A stretch of 64,000 nt of DNA from Paenibacillus agricola (GCF_011440305.1 NZ_JAAOIW010000002.1:240084-304083), one strand, 5' to 3'; positions 53,693 to 63,849 are shown, counted from the stretch's first letter. Translations and numbers: made by a program. The notes: generated from the letters alone by a model not told the origin.

Positions 53693-54799
53693 TTACTTCG
53701 GCAATAGGCTCTGGAGCGCTTGGATCAGGAACTCATTCTCCTCCGTGGTTCCAATCGTAATTCTTACATGCTGCGGAAGCCCCCATATGTCCCCATAGCG
53801 CACCACTACGCCTTGGGCGAGCAGCTGTTCATAATACGTTTTGGCTTGGGCACCTAGCTCAACCAATACAAAATTAGCCATGCTTTCCGTAAAGGAAAAG
53901 CCCATCAACGAAAGAGCGTTATATAACCGCTCTCTACCCGCCGTATTAAGCTGGCTGGAGGACTGGACATGCTGATCATCTGTAATCGCCGCCGCTGCGG
54001 CTGCCTGCGCCAATGCGTTTACGTTAAATGGTTCTTTGACTTTAACAATATGACGGATGATCGCTTCAGGAGCAGCACCAAAGCCAATACGCAGGCCGGC
54101 GAGCCCATATATTTTGGAAAAGGTTTGGAGGACAACAACCGGATAACCAGCTCGCACATACTCAAGCCCATCCGTATAATCCGCTGCGGTGGCAAAATGG
54201 CTATATGCGGCATCAACCACAATCAAAACCCTAGCGGGCAGAGCAGAGAGAAGCCGCTCCATATCTTGCTTTGGCAGGTAAGTGCCTGTTGGGTTATTGG
54301 GTGTACAAATGTATACAATCTTCGTCTTTTCTGTAACTGCAGATAAAATAGCTTCAATATCATAAGCAAAATCCTGATTTAACGGAACGTCCACCACTCC
54401 GGCATCCATCAGGCGAGCGCCAAATATATATTCTGTGAAGGACGGAGATGGAACGATGATCTCATCCTCCGGCTCCAGAAACGCTTCCGAAATTAGCGAG
54501 ATCAGCTCATCCCCGCCATTGGTCACAATAAGCTGCTGTAGCTGCAAATCCAGCTTTCGGGCAATAGCTTGCTTCACATCCAAGGCATTGGCATCCGGGT
54601 AACGGTGAATTTCTGCCAAATAGTCTTGGGCGGCTTTAACCCCTAGCGGTGAAGCGCCTAGCGGATTCTCATTCGATGCTAATTTCACAACCTTAACCAG
54701 CCCAAGCTCCCGTTGCACCTCCCAAATCGGTTTACCCGGCGTATACGGTTTAATGCTTTGCAGCGCTCGGCGCGGCTCGATTTGTGTATGATCTGTCAA
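53693..54799 (-). CDS. hisC: Histidinol-phosphate aminotransferase
   Basis: 368 residues from TTG 54799 (AAGGAG nine bases upstream). PLP enzyme of class I/II: LASNENPLGASPLG at the substrate end, the PLP-binding VTNGGDELI region, CTPNNPTGTYL, and the Schiff-base Lys in TFSKIYGLAGLRIG. Converts imidazole-acetol phosphate to histidinol phosphate in histidine synthesis; family members may also act on aromatic amino acids. Stands outside any his operon. Confidence 0.92.
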   Translation of the reverse strand: MTDHTQIEPRRALQSIKPYTPGKPIWEVQRELGLVKVVKLASNENPLGASPLGVKAAQDYLAEIHRYPDANALDVKQAIARKLDLQLQQLIVTNGGDELISLISEAFLEPEDEIIVPSPSFTEYIFGARLMDAGVVDVPLNQDFAYDIEAILSAVTEKTKIVYICTPNNPTGTYLPKQDMERLLSALPARVLIVVDAAYSHFATAADYTDGLEYVRAGYPVVVLQTFSKIYGLAGLRIGFGAAPEAIIRHIVKVKEPFNVNALAQAAAAAAITDDQHVQSSSQLNTAGRERLYNALSLMGFSFTESMANFVLVELGAQAKTYYEQLLAQGVVVRYGDIWGLPQHVRITIGTTEENEFLIQALQSLLPK

Positions 54800-54952
54800 A
54801 TGTTCCAGCTCCTTAATAAATAATCACTACATTACGATAATACATTAATGCGTTACTTTAGTAAAGCATTAATGTGAAAAAAACCTTTTGATCAGCGGAC
54901 AGCGCTTTGCATAATGTGCTTTGGGATGGGCTTTATTGTACAAACGCCTATA

Positions 54953-54998
54953 AGGGAACATTCGCAAGGACAGGGCGAATGTTTCCTTATAGGCGTTG
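54953..54998. repeat. Long near-perfect hairpin
   Basis: ACGCCTATAAGG-AACATTCGC pairs with GCGAATGTT-CCTTATAGGCGT around AAGGACAGG. No T-run; lies just after the nucleotidase gene on minus. Confidence 0.7.
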
Positions 54999-55010
54999 TT
55001 GAAGCCCTTG

Positions 55011-56597
55011 TTACTCCCAGATCACCTCCCAGTTGCTATTCAAAGCTGCTTCAATTGTGCCCTTTTCCATAATATAGGCAGCAAGTAGCTCAGACATATC
55101 GGTCGGAATATCCTTTACAATCGGCTTCCCTTGAAACATCGTATAGTTTCCGCCACCAGCGGCTCTGTAGTTGTTCATAGCAACCTCATACTCAGCCAAC
55201 ATGTCACAGGGCTCCCCGTTATAACGCAGATCTGAAACACGCTCGCCTTCGGGTCTGGATATATTCAATTTGTATTCAATACCTTCCCACATATCATAGT
55301 TATAATGCTGTGGCTTCGGCTCTATAAAAGCGGCGCTGACGCGCACAGGACCGCCCTCGTAAGTAGCGAAATAGGAGGCGGATCGCTCAAGCGCATCCTT
55401 AATATCTTGACCTGTAATTCGTATGACCTGCAGGGTATTGGGATAAATATAGTTAGACACAATATCACGCATCGTAATATCAGGCGGAAACCCTAGCGAG
55501 ATGTTATCAAATAAAGCTGTATTCGATATCGAAGCGCCGGATATATCCATCTGTACCTTATTGATAAATTCGATCAAGGGATGCTCCCTCAACCGTAGTG
55601 CCATCGGATCTGTAATTCTCATATCGCCGAGCAGCTTGCCAATGGGTTGGTCCAGCCATTTCTGCGTTAACGCTTCATGCGGCTGTAGAATCGCCAATAC
55701 TTCAGCCGCTGGCTGAACTGCTGCGGGAGACAATAGCTCAGAGGTTGAGCCCGTCACACGCCAGCCTATTGTCATATGCTCCATCTGAAGCTGTACCTTG
55801 CCCAGATAAGCCCCTTGGCTGCCAGGCTGCATGACGATGACCCCATTTACGCGCTTGTCAACAATCGCCCGATGCTGATGGCCCGTAAGCAAAACATCTA
55901 TGCCCTCCACCTCATAGCAAAGTGCATACCCAACATTTTCACCGGTCAATAGCTCAGTGGGATTACCTGTATCTAGATCCCGTTCAAATCCGCCATGGTA
56001 GGACACAACAATAACATCAGCCTTCTTTTCGTTACGCAAATAAGCGACCCATTTTCGGGCGGAATCCACGACATTGTCGAACCGCAGGCCTGCAATATGC
56101 TCCGCCTTTTCCCAAAGGGGAATAAAAGAGGTCGTCAAACCTAGCACAGCTACAACCGGACCATTAGGAAAGCTTTTTAAGATATAAGGCTGGCCGAAAA
56201 AGGGAGCTCCACTCTCAGCATCTACTATATTGGCGCTTAGCCAGGGAAATGCTGATTCCTCCACCGCCTTGTTTAATAAAGCTTGCCCATAGTTAAACTC
56301 ATGGTTGCCAATAACCGCACCATCATACAACAATTCATTCAGGCAGCTAACCATCGGATTGAGGGAAGCCGGATTAACGCGAGCATGGTGGTAAGCCAGA
56401 GGAGTCCCTTGAATCAAGTCCCCATTATCAATCAGGATGACGGCTGCATGCTCCGCTCTCTGTTTATGTATGATCGTAGCCAGCTTGGCAAAGCCGATCT
56501 CGCTGGGCTCATTATTGGCATATTGAATAGGTAACATATAACCATGAAGATCGCTGGTCTGCAAGATTGTGATCGAATATGTCCTGTCGCTGTCCAT
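55011..56597 (-). CDS. 5'-nucleotidase/2',3'-cyclic phosphodiesterase family metallophosphatase
   Basis: 528 residues. Calcineurin-like metal motifs in order: LQTSDLHGYMLP, DNGDLIQGTPL, IGNHEFNYG, SYHGGFE and GHQHRAI. The C-terminal domain (about 330-510) with the GGGNYTMFQG loop binds the nucleotide. The usual relatives (YfkN, UshA) are exported, but no signal peptide is visible here, so it is probably cytosolic. GAAGGA precedes the ATG. Confidence 0.92.
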   Translation of the reverse strand: MDSDRTYSITILQTSDLHGYMLPIQYANNEPSEIGFAKLATIIHKQRAEHAAVILIDNGDLIQGTPLAYHHARVNPASLNPMVSCLNELLYDGAVIGNHEFNYGQALLNKAVEESAFPWLSANIVDAESGAPFFGQPYILKSFPNGPVVAVLGLTTSFIPLWEKAEHIAGLRFDNVVDSARKWVAYLRNEKKADVIVVSYHGGFERDLDTGNPTELLTGENVGYALCYEVEGIDVLLTGHQHRAIVDKRVNGVIVMQPGSQGAYLGKVQLQMEHMTIGWRVTGSTSELLSPAAVQPAAEVLAILQPHEALTQKWLDQPIGKLLGDMRITDPMALRLREHPLIEFINKVQMDISGASISNTALFDNISLGFPPDITMRDIVSNYIYPNTLQVIRITGQDIKDALERSASYFATYEGGPVRVSAAFIEPKPQHYNYDMWEGIEYKLNISRPEGERVSDLRYNGEPCDMLAEYEVAMNNYRAAGGGNYTMFQGKPIVKDIPTDMSELLAAYIMEKGTIEAALNSNWEVIWE

Positions 56598-56779
56598 TAT
56601 TCATCAATCCTTCCCACTCATCTACACTACGACTTTTCCTGTAATTTCATTATTAACCTAACTATAACAAAGTTAACCCACGCGCTTCAAGGTAACGATA
56701 TGTTTCAGAACGATTATGTTCAGACCCGTTATGCTATAGTAGAACCAGGTTGTATTCTATGCACACAAGGAGGCCATCC

Positions 56780-57763
56780 ATGTTTAGAGCCCTTGCAACA
56801 ATAAGCTTATCCTTCCTTCTGGCGGCAGGACTAGCAACAGGCTGCACCGGAGCAACACCGCCGCCACCAGCAGCACCTGTCGCAACTCCTGTACCAACAC
56901 CTACGCCTGCTCCTGCACCTGTAGCCAAAGTATACATGCCTAAGGAGCTAGACGTGCAATTCGTACCACTCACCAGCAGCGAGACGATCGAAGCCAAAGC
57001 AAAGCAGCTGGAAAAACCTCTTACCCAAAGGCTGGGCATACCGGTGAAAATAAAAGTTGCCAACGCCCATAGCGCAATCGTCGATGCGATAGCAGCTAAA
57101 AAGACAGATATCGGCTTCTTGACGCCGACCAGCTACGTGCTAGCCCATGATGAGAAAAAAACCGCCGATTTGCTGCTGCAGGCTAGCCGCTATGGATTCA
57201 ATAGCCTAACCGCACAAGTAGACAAATCGATGCTTGTTAATACCTACCAATCGGTCGTTGTCGTAAACGCCGATTCGCCGATTAAGACGGTGGAAGACCT
57301 CAAAGGCAAAAAAATTGCCTGGCTCGATATATCCGCCTCCGCCGATTATATATATCCCTATATGGAGCTGAGGAAAAAAAATATTGACCTTGAAAAGGAT
57401 GTTAGGAGCATCATTGTTAAAGGCCAGGATAAGGCCGTGCTAGCTGTGTTGCACAACGAGGTTGATGCAGCCATCGTGTTCCAAGAAGCATTATTGAAGG
57501 TATCCAAGGGGGATCCTGACGTATATGCCAAAACACGTATGATTTACTTCGATACCTTGATTCCAACAGATACTATCAGCGTACGCCATGATATGAGCGA
57601 GGAATGGCGCAATAAAATCGCTGACGCTTTCATAGCTATCGGTAAAGATTCGCAATACCAGCAGCTTCTTTATGAGCTATTTACACATCGTGGGTATACG
57701 GTATCGGATGACAGCAGGTTTAATGTGGTTCGTGAAGCCAATAAACTACTGGGCGCAAAGTGA
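56780..57763 (+). CDS. PhnD-like phosphate/phosphonate ABC substrate-binding lipoprotein
   Basis: 327 residues from ATG 56780 (AAGGAGG seven bases upstream). Lipobox LATGC, an Ala/Pro/Thr linker (about 22-48), then a periplasmic-binding fold: VDAIAAKKTDIGFLTPTSYV, VVVNADSPIKTVEDLKGKKI and FQEALLKVSKGDPDVYAKTR, as in PhnD/PtxB. Transporter ATPase and permease genes are absent here, so it may serve another transporter. Confidence 0.85.
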   Translation: MFRALATISLSFLLAAGLATGCTGATPPPPAAPVATPVPTPTPAPAPVAKVYMPKELDVQFVPLTSSETIEAKAKQLEKPLTQRLGIPVKIKVANAHSAIVDAIAAKKTDIGFLTPTSYVLAHDEKKTADLLLQASRYGFNSLTAQVDKSMLVNTYQSVVVVNADSPIKTVEDLKGKKIAWLDISASADYIYPYMELRKKNIDLEKDVRSIIVKGQDKAVLAVLHNEVDAAIVFQEALLKVSKGDPDVYAKTRMIYFDTLIPTDTISVRHDMSEEWRNKIADAFIAIGKDSQYQQLLYELFTHRGYTVSDDSRFNVVREANKLLGAK

Positions 57764-57872
57764 ATGCCTTAGATAACGTCTAGGTAACTAGCTGACCTTA
57801 AGCACAGTTCTTCCTTAATGGATGGGGTTTGTTTATAATAAGCCTGAGACCCTAGTAAAGGAGAGAAGAATA

Positions 57873-58823
57873 GTGAAGTATCGCAAGCTTGGAAAAAATG
57901 GTCCAGAAATATCAGTGATTGGCTTTGGTTCTTGGGCAATTGGAGGTTCAGGATGGGCTAGTGCATGGGGTGACCAAGATGACCAACTGTCCCATGACAG
58001 TGTACGTGCAGCATTGGATGCAGGAGTAACCTTTTACGATACAGCAGCGGTTTATGGGCTTGGATATTCCGAAGAAATTATCGGAAAAGCTTTAAAGGGA
58101 GACCGTGATAAAGTCGTGCTGGCAACCAAATGCGGGATGGTCTGGGACGAGGCCAAAAAAATTTCCAAAAACGGAACCTACGATTCCATCATTCGTGAAG
58201 CCGAGGCTTCCTTGCGGAGATTAGGTACCGATTATATCGATTTATATCAAATGCATTGGCCGGATACCGACACGCAGGCACCTGCCGAGGAAACGATGCG
58301 GGCGATGGACAAGCTGATCCAAGATGGCAAAGTACGTTATGCCGGAGTGAGCAACTATGATATTCCTTTGTTGGAGCAGTCCCTTACAGTCAGGCATGTA
58401 GACTCTTTACAGCCTCCCTATTCGATCCTTCGGCCGAAGGTGGAGCAAGAGCTATTGCCATTCTGCCTAAGCCATGGTATTGGTGTTGTTGCTTATAGCC
58501 CACTTACTTCAGGGCTTCTATCCGGCAATTATACATATGACACGAAATTCGATGAGGGTGACTGGCGTTCACGCAATGCCGCCCACACAGGCGAGGGCTT
58601 GAGAAAAAATGTCGACAGAGCCAATAAGCTGCTAGGTATTGCTGCCCGCTACGATCTTACCCTTCCGCAGCTCGCAATCGCTTACGTCTTGGCGCATCCC
58701 GCTCTCACCAGTGCGCTGGTTGGGGTTCGTAAGCCAAGCCATATTTTGAGCGTGTTACCCGCTGTATATGTAACTCTAGATGAGTCTACGTTAGCGGAAA
58801 TCCGCGGAATCGCGGCGGAGTAA
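57873..58823 (+). CDS. Aldo/keto reductase
   Basis: 316 residues from GTG 57873 (AAAGGAG upstream). Catalytic Asp56 and Tyr61 (YDTAAVYG), Lys86 (LATKCGM) and the His of YQMHWPD. VTSALVGVRKPSH-like C-terminal cofactor loop (here LTSALVGVRKPSHI). NADPH-dependent; substrate unknown. It is followed 51 bp later by a second reductase, probably the same operon. Confidence 0.93.
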   Translation: MKYRKLGKNGPEISVIGFGSWAIGGSGWASAWGDQDDQLSHDSVRAALDAGVTFYDTAAVYGLGYSEEIIGKALKGDRDKVVLATKCGMVWDEAKKISKNGTYDSIIREAEASLRRLGTDYIDLYQMHWPDTDTQAPAEETMRAMDKLIQDGKVRYAGVSNYDIPLLEQSLTVRHVDSLQPPYSILRPKVEQELLPFCLSHGIGVVAYSPLTSGLLSGNYTYDTKFDEGDWRSRNAAHTGEGLRKNVDRANKLLGIAARYDLTLPQLAIAYVLAHPALTSALVGVRKPSHILSVLPAVYVTLDESTLAEIRGIAAE

Positions 58824-58874
58824 CCGAGCCTAACATTTCAGTTTGTAGAAGCAAACTTCCAGGAGGTAGCTAAA

Positions 58875-59804
58875 ATGAAATATAGACAATTAGGGAAGAC
58901 CGACATCCAGGTTTCGGAAATTACGTTCGGGTGCTGGGAGCTTGGCGGAGGTCAATGGGATAAACAAAGCGATGAGGTTAATATTCGTGCGATCCAAAAG
59001 GCTTTTGAATTGGGCATCCATACCTTTGATACGGCAGAAGGCTATGGACAAGGGCATTCCGAGCAAATTGTCGGACAAGCTCTGGAGGGCAAGCGAAAAG
59101 AATGCGTGATTGCTTCGAAGGTTTCCAGAAGCCACCTGAACCCTGCTGATTTACGTAAATCAGCAGAAACCAGCTTAAAGCACCTGCGTGTGGATTATAT
59201 GGATATTTACTATATCCACTGGCCCAATGATGATATTCCGATCAGTGACACGATGTCGGAATTAAACAAGCTTAAGGAAGAAGGGCTTATTCGTGCAATT
59301 GGCGCATCCAACTTCTCCATTAACCAGCTACAAGAAGCGATGAAGCATGGACGCATTGATGTCATCCAACCGGAATACAGCCTGCTGCACCGCGGTATTG
59401 AAGCGGAAATTGTCCCTTACTGTGAGGAGCATTCCATCGGGATTATGAGTTACAGCTCTATTGCCAAAGGTATCCTTACCGGCGTGTTCCACAATGGCAA
59501 GGCAGTTGTCAATGATACGGACTTCCGCAAAGAAAGACGGCTGTTTTTCCCTGAGCATCTGAAGCAGGAGCAGCCATTAATTGATGTATTAAAAAGCTTG
59601 GCCGAGCAAAAGCAGGTTTCCTTATCGGAAATTGCGATTAGCTGGCTGCTGCACCAGCCTGTATTAACTTCCGCCATTGTTGGCACGCAAAACGAAAAGC
59701 ATTTAGCCGAAAATACGCGTGCTGTTGATGTTAAACTGACGGAGGATGAATTAAAGCAGCTGGATCAAATTAGCGCCGATGTAATTGCGGGTATAGACGC
59801 TTAA
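58875..59804 (+). CDS. Aldo/keto reductase
   Basis: 309 residues; AGGAGG precedes the ATG. Catalytic Asp52 and Tyr57 (FDTAEGYG), Lys (VIASKVSR) and His (YYIHWPND). C-terminal LTSAIVGTQNEKHL binds the cofactor. Only moderately similar to the preceding reductase, so this is not a recent tandem duplication. Ends before a G+C-rich terminator hairpin. Confidence 0.93.
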   Translation: MKYRQLGKTDIQVSEITFGCWELGGGQWDKQSDEVNIRAIQKAFELGIHTFDTAEGYGQGHSEQIVGQALEGKRKECVIASKVSRSHLNPADLRKSAETSLKHLRVDYMDIYYIHWPNDDIPISDTMSELNKLKEEGLIRAIGASNFSINQLQEAMKHGRIDVIQPEYSLLHRGIEAEIVPYCEEHSIGIMSYSSIAKGILTGVFHNGKAVVNDTDFRKERRLFFPEHLKQEQPLIDVLKSLAEQKQVSLSEIAISWLLHQPVLTSAIVGTQNEKHLAENTRAVDVKLTEDELKQLDQISADVIAGIDA

Positions 59805-59899
59805 TAAGCTCAATACTAAGCTGAAACTGCTGATTATTGGCCAAGCTTAAACATCTCGACAGCGGAATTCAACCCTCTGCCCATATAGCCAACGATAGG

Positions 59900-59936
59900 G
59901 CGGCCGCAGCCATTTGCTCACTGCTTGCGGCCGCTT
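59900..59936 (+). terminator. Terminator of the reductase pair
   Basis: GCGGCCGCA and TTGCGGCCGC pair across 17 bases, then TTTCTC. Confidence 0.6.
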
Positions 59937-59984
59937 TCTCCGTTGCTGCGGCGATGCGAATATTACCGATAAGCTTAATTATTT

Positions 59985-60782
59985 TTACCAAAACGGGACT
60001 GCCTTCGTAATGAGGTACGTTCCAGGCAGCAGTAAAAGCTGGGCAAGCACGGTGCCAAAAAAACGCGAGAACATGAGCAGCCCATACATTTTATTAATTT
60101 GTGCCATGCTTTCATTGCCGTTCATGGCCCGATCCGTTAGCAGCGCCACCTGCGGATCTACCAGGATCGTCATCAAGATTGTTGCTACGCCGTTAATCAG
60201 GCCAGACGATTGCGAGGCGGTAACACTGAACTCCGGCAGCAAAAAGGAGGCATAAAGTGCGGCTAACACCCCTACTGTATAGATGCCGGTTACAAGCGTG
60301 TTAAGCACTAACAAACGCTTGGGCACGCCGCCGATGCGCAGTCTCGACAGCATCTCCCAGCTAGGCAGCTGGACATGATGCTTGGCATACTTCAGCTTGC
60401 GAATCGAGACCGATTCGCGAATCAGCCGCGGAAGCGAGCCCGCTTCCTCCAGATGGCTGATCATCCTCACTGACAGCCTGATTGCCGTTGGAATGAGCAC
60501 TATGGCAAACAGAGTGCCTAAAGAAGCGGCAGCAATAAAAATATGAAGCACAGCTTCAAAGGAGAATTCGGGATGTTGCCTGGCATAATCAGCAATCTTG
60601 CCCATCATAGGGGCTTGACCCAAATTCGAGGTTCGCGAAACCAAGACGATCATCCCCGTAAGTGATAAAGCGATCGCCAGCTTGCCTGTTCTCACACCCG
60701 CCAAACGAACTCCATAAGATAACGTTTCTACAGCATGGATAATAAAAGTCAGTATCGATATGATGATAATTTTTTCAATCAT
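59985..60782 (-). CDS. amj: Lipid II flippase Amj
   Basis: 265 residues from ATG 60782 (GAGGAG upstream). About six membrane helices. The start IIIISILTFIIHAVETLSYG then VRLAGVRTGKLAIALSLTGM and VLVSRTSNLGQAP follow the Amj (YdaH) pattern. In Bacillus, Amj is the alternative flippase that moves peptidoglycan precursor lipid II outwards when MurJ is missing. Single gene here. Confidence 0.9.
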   Translation of the reverse strand: MIEKIIIISILTFIIHAVETLSYGVRLAGVRTGKLAIALSLTGMIVLVSRTSNLGQAPMMGKIADYARQHPEFSFEAVLHIFIAAASLGTLFAIVLIPTAIRLSVRMISHLEEAGSLPRLIRESVSIRKLKYAKHHVQLPSWEMLSRLRIGGVPKRLLVLNTLVTGIYTVGVLAALYASFLLPEFSVTASQSSGLINGVATILMTILVDPQVALLTDRAMNGNESMAQINKMYGLLMFSRFFGTVLAQLLLLPGTYLITKAVPFW

Positions 60783-60901
60783 ATAGGTTCTATCTCCTCT
60801 TTCTCCCGTTCGACCCACAGCTCCGCCCTTATCTCTTCCACCCAAGCTCCATTTAGGTTCGATAATAGTATATATTCGGCAAGCTCTTCATCCATACACA
60901 T

Positions 60902-60953
60902 ACAGCCAAGCGTAGAAGCGAATTGACTTCTTTTCGCTTCTACGCTTGGCTGT
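60902..60953. repeat. Perfect 21-bp-arm hairpin
   Basis: ACAGCCAAGCGTAGAAGCGA pairs with TCGCTTCTACGCTTGGCTGT (one more pair inside). No clear T-run; between two minus-strand genes. Confidence 0.75.
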
Positions 60954-61021
60954 GCTAATTACTGTGCTGCTTTACAACATGTTCATGTATAGCTTTCTTA
61001 CTTTTCTATGCAGTATGGTTC

Positions 61022-61816
61022 TTATCCGGCGATATCCCGTTTTGTAAAAAGCAGCCAGGAGATTGCATAAAATACGACCCAGTAAGCAACTAATACGGCG
61101 ATCGAAAAACCTAAGGTCATCCCAGCCACCAGCGGATGGCCACCCGCCATATCATTGGCTGCACTACTGGACATATAGACGGATAAATCCGTATTCGCGA
61201 ACAACAAATATTTCACCCAGGTGTATTTGAATTCGGCAAGCACAAAAATAAGTGTACTGGAGGAAAACATCAGAAAGATCGATAGCCCGATTGCTAAAGA
61301 GCTACTGCGAAAAGCCGCCGAGATCATAAAAGCCAAACTGACTGACATAAGCAAATCAATGCTTTTAAAGCCATAGCTTTTCAGTATGGCTGTATATGAA
61401 TCCTGCTCTGGCATCAGACCGCCCAGTCCAAAAAATAAAAGCCCGATAAAGTAAGAGCTGATCAACAACAATAACATGAGCGTGATCAAGAATAAAACAA
61501 CCGATACATATTTGGATGCTAATATTTTTGACCTTGTCGCAGGGCGGATCAGCAGCAGCTTAACCGTTCCCCAAGTAAATTCCGAGGCCACGCTATCCCC
61601 TGCGACGATTACCGAGAAGATAAACACTAGCGCTGTCAAGCTGGTGCTCATGGATACGAACGAAACCATACTGTTCAAGCCGGTTTCCATTACGTATTTC
61701 AGCATAATTGCCCATAATAAAACAACCAACACTACTATGCCCAGCATCACCCATGTACGGACACGGCTGTATATTTTCATCTGTTCATTTTGCAAAAGAC
61801 TAAGGAAGTTAGACAA
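61022..61816 (-). CDS. ABC-2 type transporter permease
   Basis: 264 residues from TTG 61816 (AAGGGGG six bases upstream). About six membrane helices, with the conserved GDSVASEFTWGTVKLLLIRP between helices 2 and 3, typical of ABC-2 permeases of the BcrB type. The start overlaps the ATPase stop by a few bases, so the two are translationally coupled. Likely exports a peptide antibiotic or lipid-like drug. Confidence 0.9.
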   Translation of the reverse strand: MSNFLSLLQNEQMKIYSRVRTWVMLGIVVLVVLLWAIMLKYVMETGLNSMVSFVSMSTSLTALVFIFSVIVAGDSVASEFTWGTVKLLLIRPATRSKILASKYVSVVLFLITLMLLLLISSYFIGLLFFGLGGLMPEQDSYTAILKSYGFKSIDLLMSVSLAFMISAAFRSSSLAIGLSIFLMFSSSTLIFVLAEFKYTWVKYLLFANTDLSVYMSSSAANDMAGGHPLVAGMTLGFSIAVLVAYWVVFYAISWLLFTKRDIAG

Positions 61817-62810
61817 TTTGGTTCCCCCTTGTTATTTCAAGGAATTGGTCCTCAAGAGATTTGTTGTGTATCCGAATCCCATAGACTCTTACACCTGCAC
61901 GGACAAGTTGAGCGTTCAACTCGGCGATTTGCTCCCGCCCTTCGGTTAAGGTTACAGTCAGGATGCCGCCAGCTGCTTCGGCAAGGTCAAGTGAACCGGA
62001 AGCCAGCGACTGTGTATTCGGGGCTTCAGGCTTAGCAGGCAGCTGCTGGATAGCCTGATTGCCTACCAAATCCTCCGCAGCTTGCGCCGCAGCATCGAGA
62101 AGGTCGACATCGAATTGAACCTCGACTCTCCCAGCTTCGGATTGCATCTCTTTGAAGGAGCGCACATCAAGTAGCTTGCCATTCTGAATAATGGCTACCC
62201 GGTCACACATCAGCTCCATCTCCGAGAGCAAATGGCTGGATACGATGACAGCGAGCCCTTCCTCCCTGGAAAGCTTCCGCAAATAATCACGTAGCTCGCG
62301 GATCCCTTCCGGATCCAGACCATTCGTCGGCTCGTCCAATATGAGCACGGACGGACGGTGCAAAATAGCTTGCGCCACTCCAAGGCGCTGGCGCATCCCA
62401 AGCGAATACGTTTTCACTTTATCATGAATCCGATAGTCGAGCTTGACCAAGGCAATAACTTCCTGTAGCCGTTCTTCCGTAATTCCAGGGATCATTCGGG
62501 CAAAATGCTGCAAATTCTGATATCCACTCAAAAATTTATAAAATTCGGGATTTTCAACAATCGCTCCCACATGCCTCATCGCTTGTTCGAAATCCTGCTT
62601 TATATTGTGGCCTTTAACCAATATTTCACCCTCGGTTGTGGACATCAGCCCCACGATCATCCGAATGGTCGTTGTTTTGCCTGCACCATTAGGTCCCAGA
62701 AAGCCAAAGACCTCACCTGGCTGCACATCAAAAGACAGACGATCAATGATCGTTTTGGACCCAATCCGTTTGGACACATTACGTAGTTGTACAACACAAT
62801 TTGATTCCAT
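61809..62810 (-). CDS. ABC transporter ATP-binding protein (BcrA-like)
   Basis: 333 residues. Walker A GPNGAGKTTT, signature YSLGMRQRLGVAQA, Walker B VLILDEPTNGLDP and His switch VSSHLLSEM. The C-terminal extension (about 220-333) resembles BcrA-type antibiotic exporters. GGAGG precedes the ATG. Forms a two-gene exporter with the overlapping permease. No bacitracin-type two-component system is adjacent. Confidence 0.93.
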   Translation of the reverse strand: MESNCVVQLRNVSKRIGSKTIIDRLSFDVQPGEVFGFLGPNGAGKTTTIRMIVGLMSTTEGEILVKGHNIKQDFEQAMRHVGAIVENPEFYKFLSGYQNLQHFARMIPGITEERLQEVIALVKLDYRIHDKVKTYSLGMRQRLGVAQAILHRPSVLILDEPTNGLDPEGIRELRDYLRKLSREEGLAVIVSSHLLSEMELMCDRVAIIQNGKLLDVRSFKEMQSEAGRVEVQFDVDLLDAAAQAAEDLVGNQAIQQLPAKPEAPNTQSLASGSLDLAEAAGGILTVTLTEGREQIAELNAQLVRAGVRVYGIRIHNKSLEDQFLEITRGNQIV

Positions 62811-62943
62811 GAGACCTCCAGCAAAATAAGGATAGGGTAACTTTTCAGGAAAAGTATACCATACCCTCTATTGTAGACCAACCACTCTATGCAAATACTA
62901 CTAACTTAGCCCGCTTCTGTTTACTTCTGCTTATTATTTCTGC

Positions 62944-63849
62944 TTAATGGATATCTTTCTTTTTAAAACGCCCGCCCTTGACATCATGGATATTGCCTAC
63001 TGCCAAAAAGGCTTTTGGGTCATAGTCCTCTACAATCGACTTCATCTTGGCTTCCTCCAAACGGGTGATGACGCAAAAGATAACTCGTTTCTCTCCGCCT
63101 GTAAAGCCGCCTTCGCCATTTAAATAAGTAACCCCCCGACCCAGACGGTCAAGGATCGCTTCGCCAATTTCCCGGTAGGAATCACTTATGATCCAGACGG
63201 ACTTGGACTCATCAAAGCCTTCTATTGTAATGTCGATCATTTTAAACGCTATATAATAAGCAATTAATGAGTACATAGCGTGGTCCCAGCCAAAGACGAA
63301 GCCAGCGCTAGCCAGTATAAATAGATTAAAAAACATCACGATCTCACCAACGGAAAACGGTGATTTTTTGTTGACGAGGATAGCTACGATTTCCGTACCG
63401 TCAAGCGACCCCCCATAGCGGATCACCATCCCAACACCAACACCTAGTATCATGCCTCCAAATACGGCCGCCAGCAGCGGGTCAATCGTCAGGGGTGGAA
63501 CGGGGTGCAGCAGCGTTGTGCCAATCGACATCACCGCAACACCAACTACTGTGGACAAGGCAAAGGTTTTCCCGATTTGCTTATAACCCAGAAAAAAGAA
63601 AGGCAGGTTGAGCACAAATAAGAAGATACCCAAAGGAACGGAGGTGAGATGGGACAAAATAATCGAAATGCCCACAACGCCACCATCAATAATATTGTTC
63701 GGAACCAAAAATATTTCTAAGCCTACAGCAACGAGGCTTGCTCCTAGCAATATAAAAATAGCACGTTTGATTAATTGGACACGTGTTGCTCTGGAATGCT
63801 GCGGGGTAATGATTCCTGCTGAATTACTTGGGATCGGTTTTGATGACAA
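62944..63849 (-). CDS. YitT-family membrane protein
   Basis: 301 residues from TTG 63849, chosen because AAGGAGG lies eight bases before it; the frame is open further but overlaps the upstream gene. Five to six membrane helices (FILLGASLVAVGLEIFLVPN, NNIIDGGVVGISIILSHLTS) and a C-terminal DUF2179 domain (about 220-295, ITRLEEAKMKSIVEDYDPKA). The family is a suspected transporter of unknown substrate. The start overlaps the 3' end of the next gene, so they are coupled. Confidence 0.9.
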   Translation of the reverse strand: MSSKPIPSNSAGIITPQHSRATRVQLIKRAIFILLGASLVAVGLEIFLVPNNIIDGGVVGISIILSHLTSVPLGIFLFVLNLPFFFLGYKQIGKTFALSTVVGVAVMSIGTTLLHPVPPLTIDPLLAAVFGGMILGVGVGMVIRYGGSLDGTEIVAILVNKKSPFSVGEIVMFFNLFILASAGFVFGWDHAMYSLIAYYIAFKMIDITIEGFDESKSVWIISDSYREIGEAILDRLGRGVTYLNGEGGFTGGEKRVIFCVITRLEEAKMKSIVEDYDPKAFLAVGNIHDVKGGRFKKKDIH

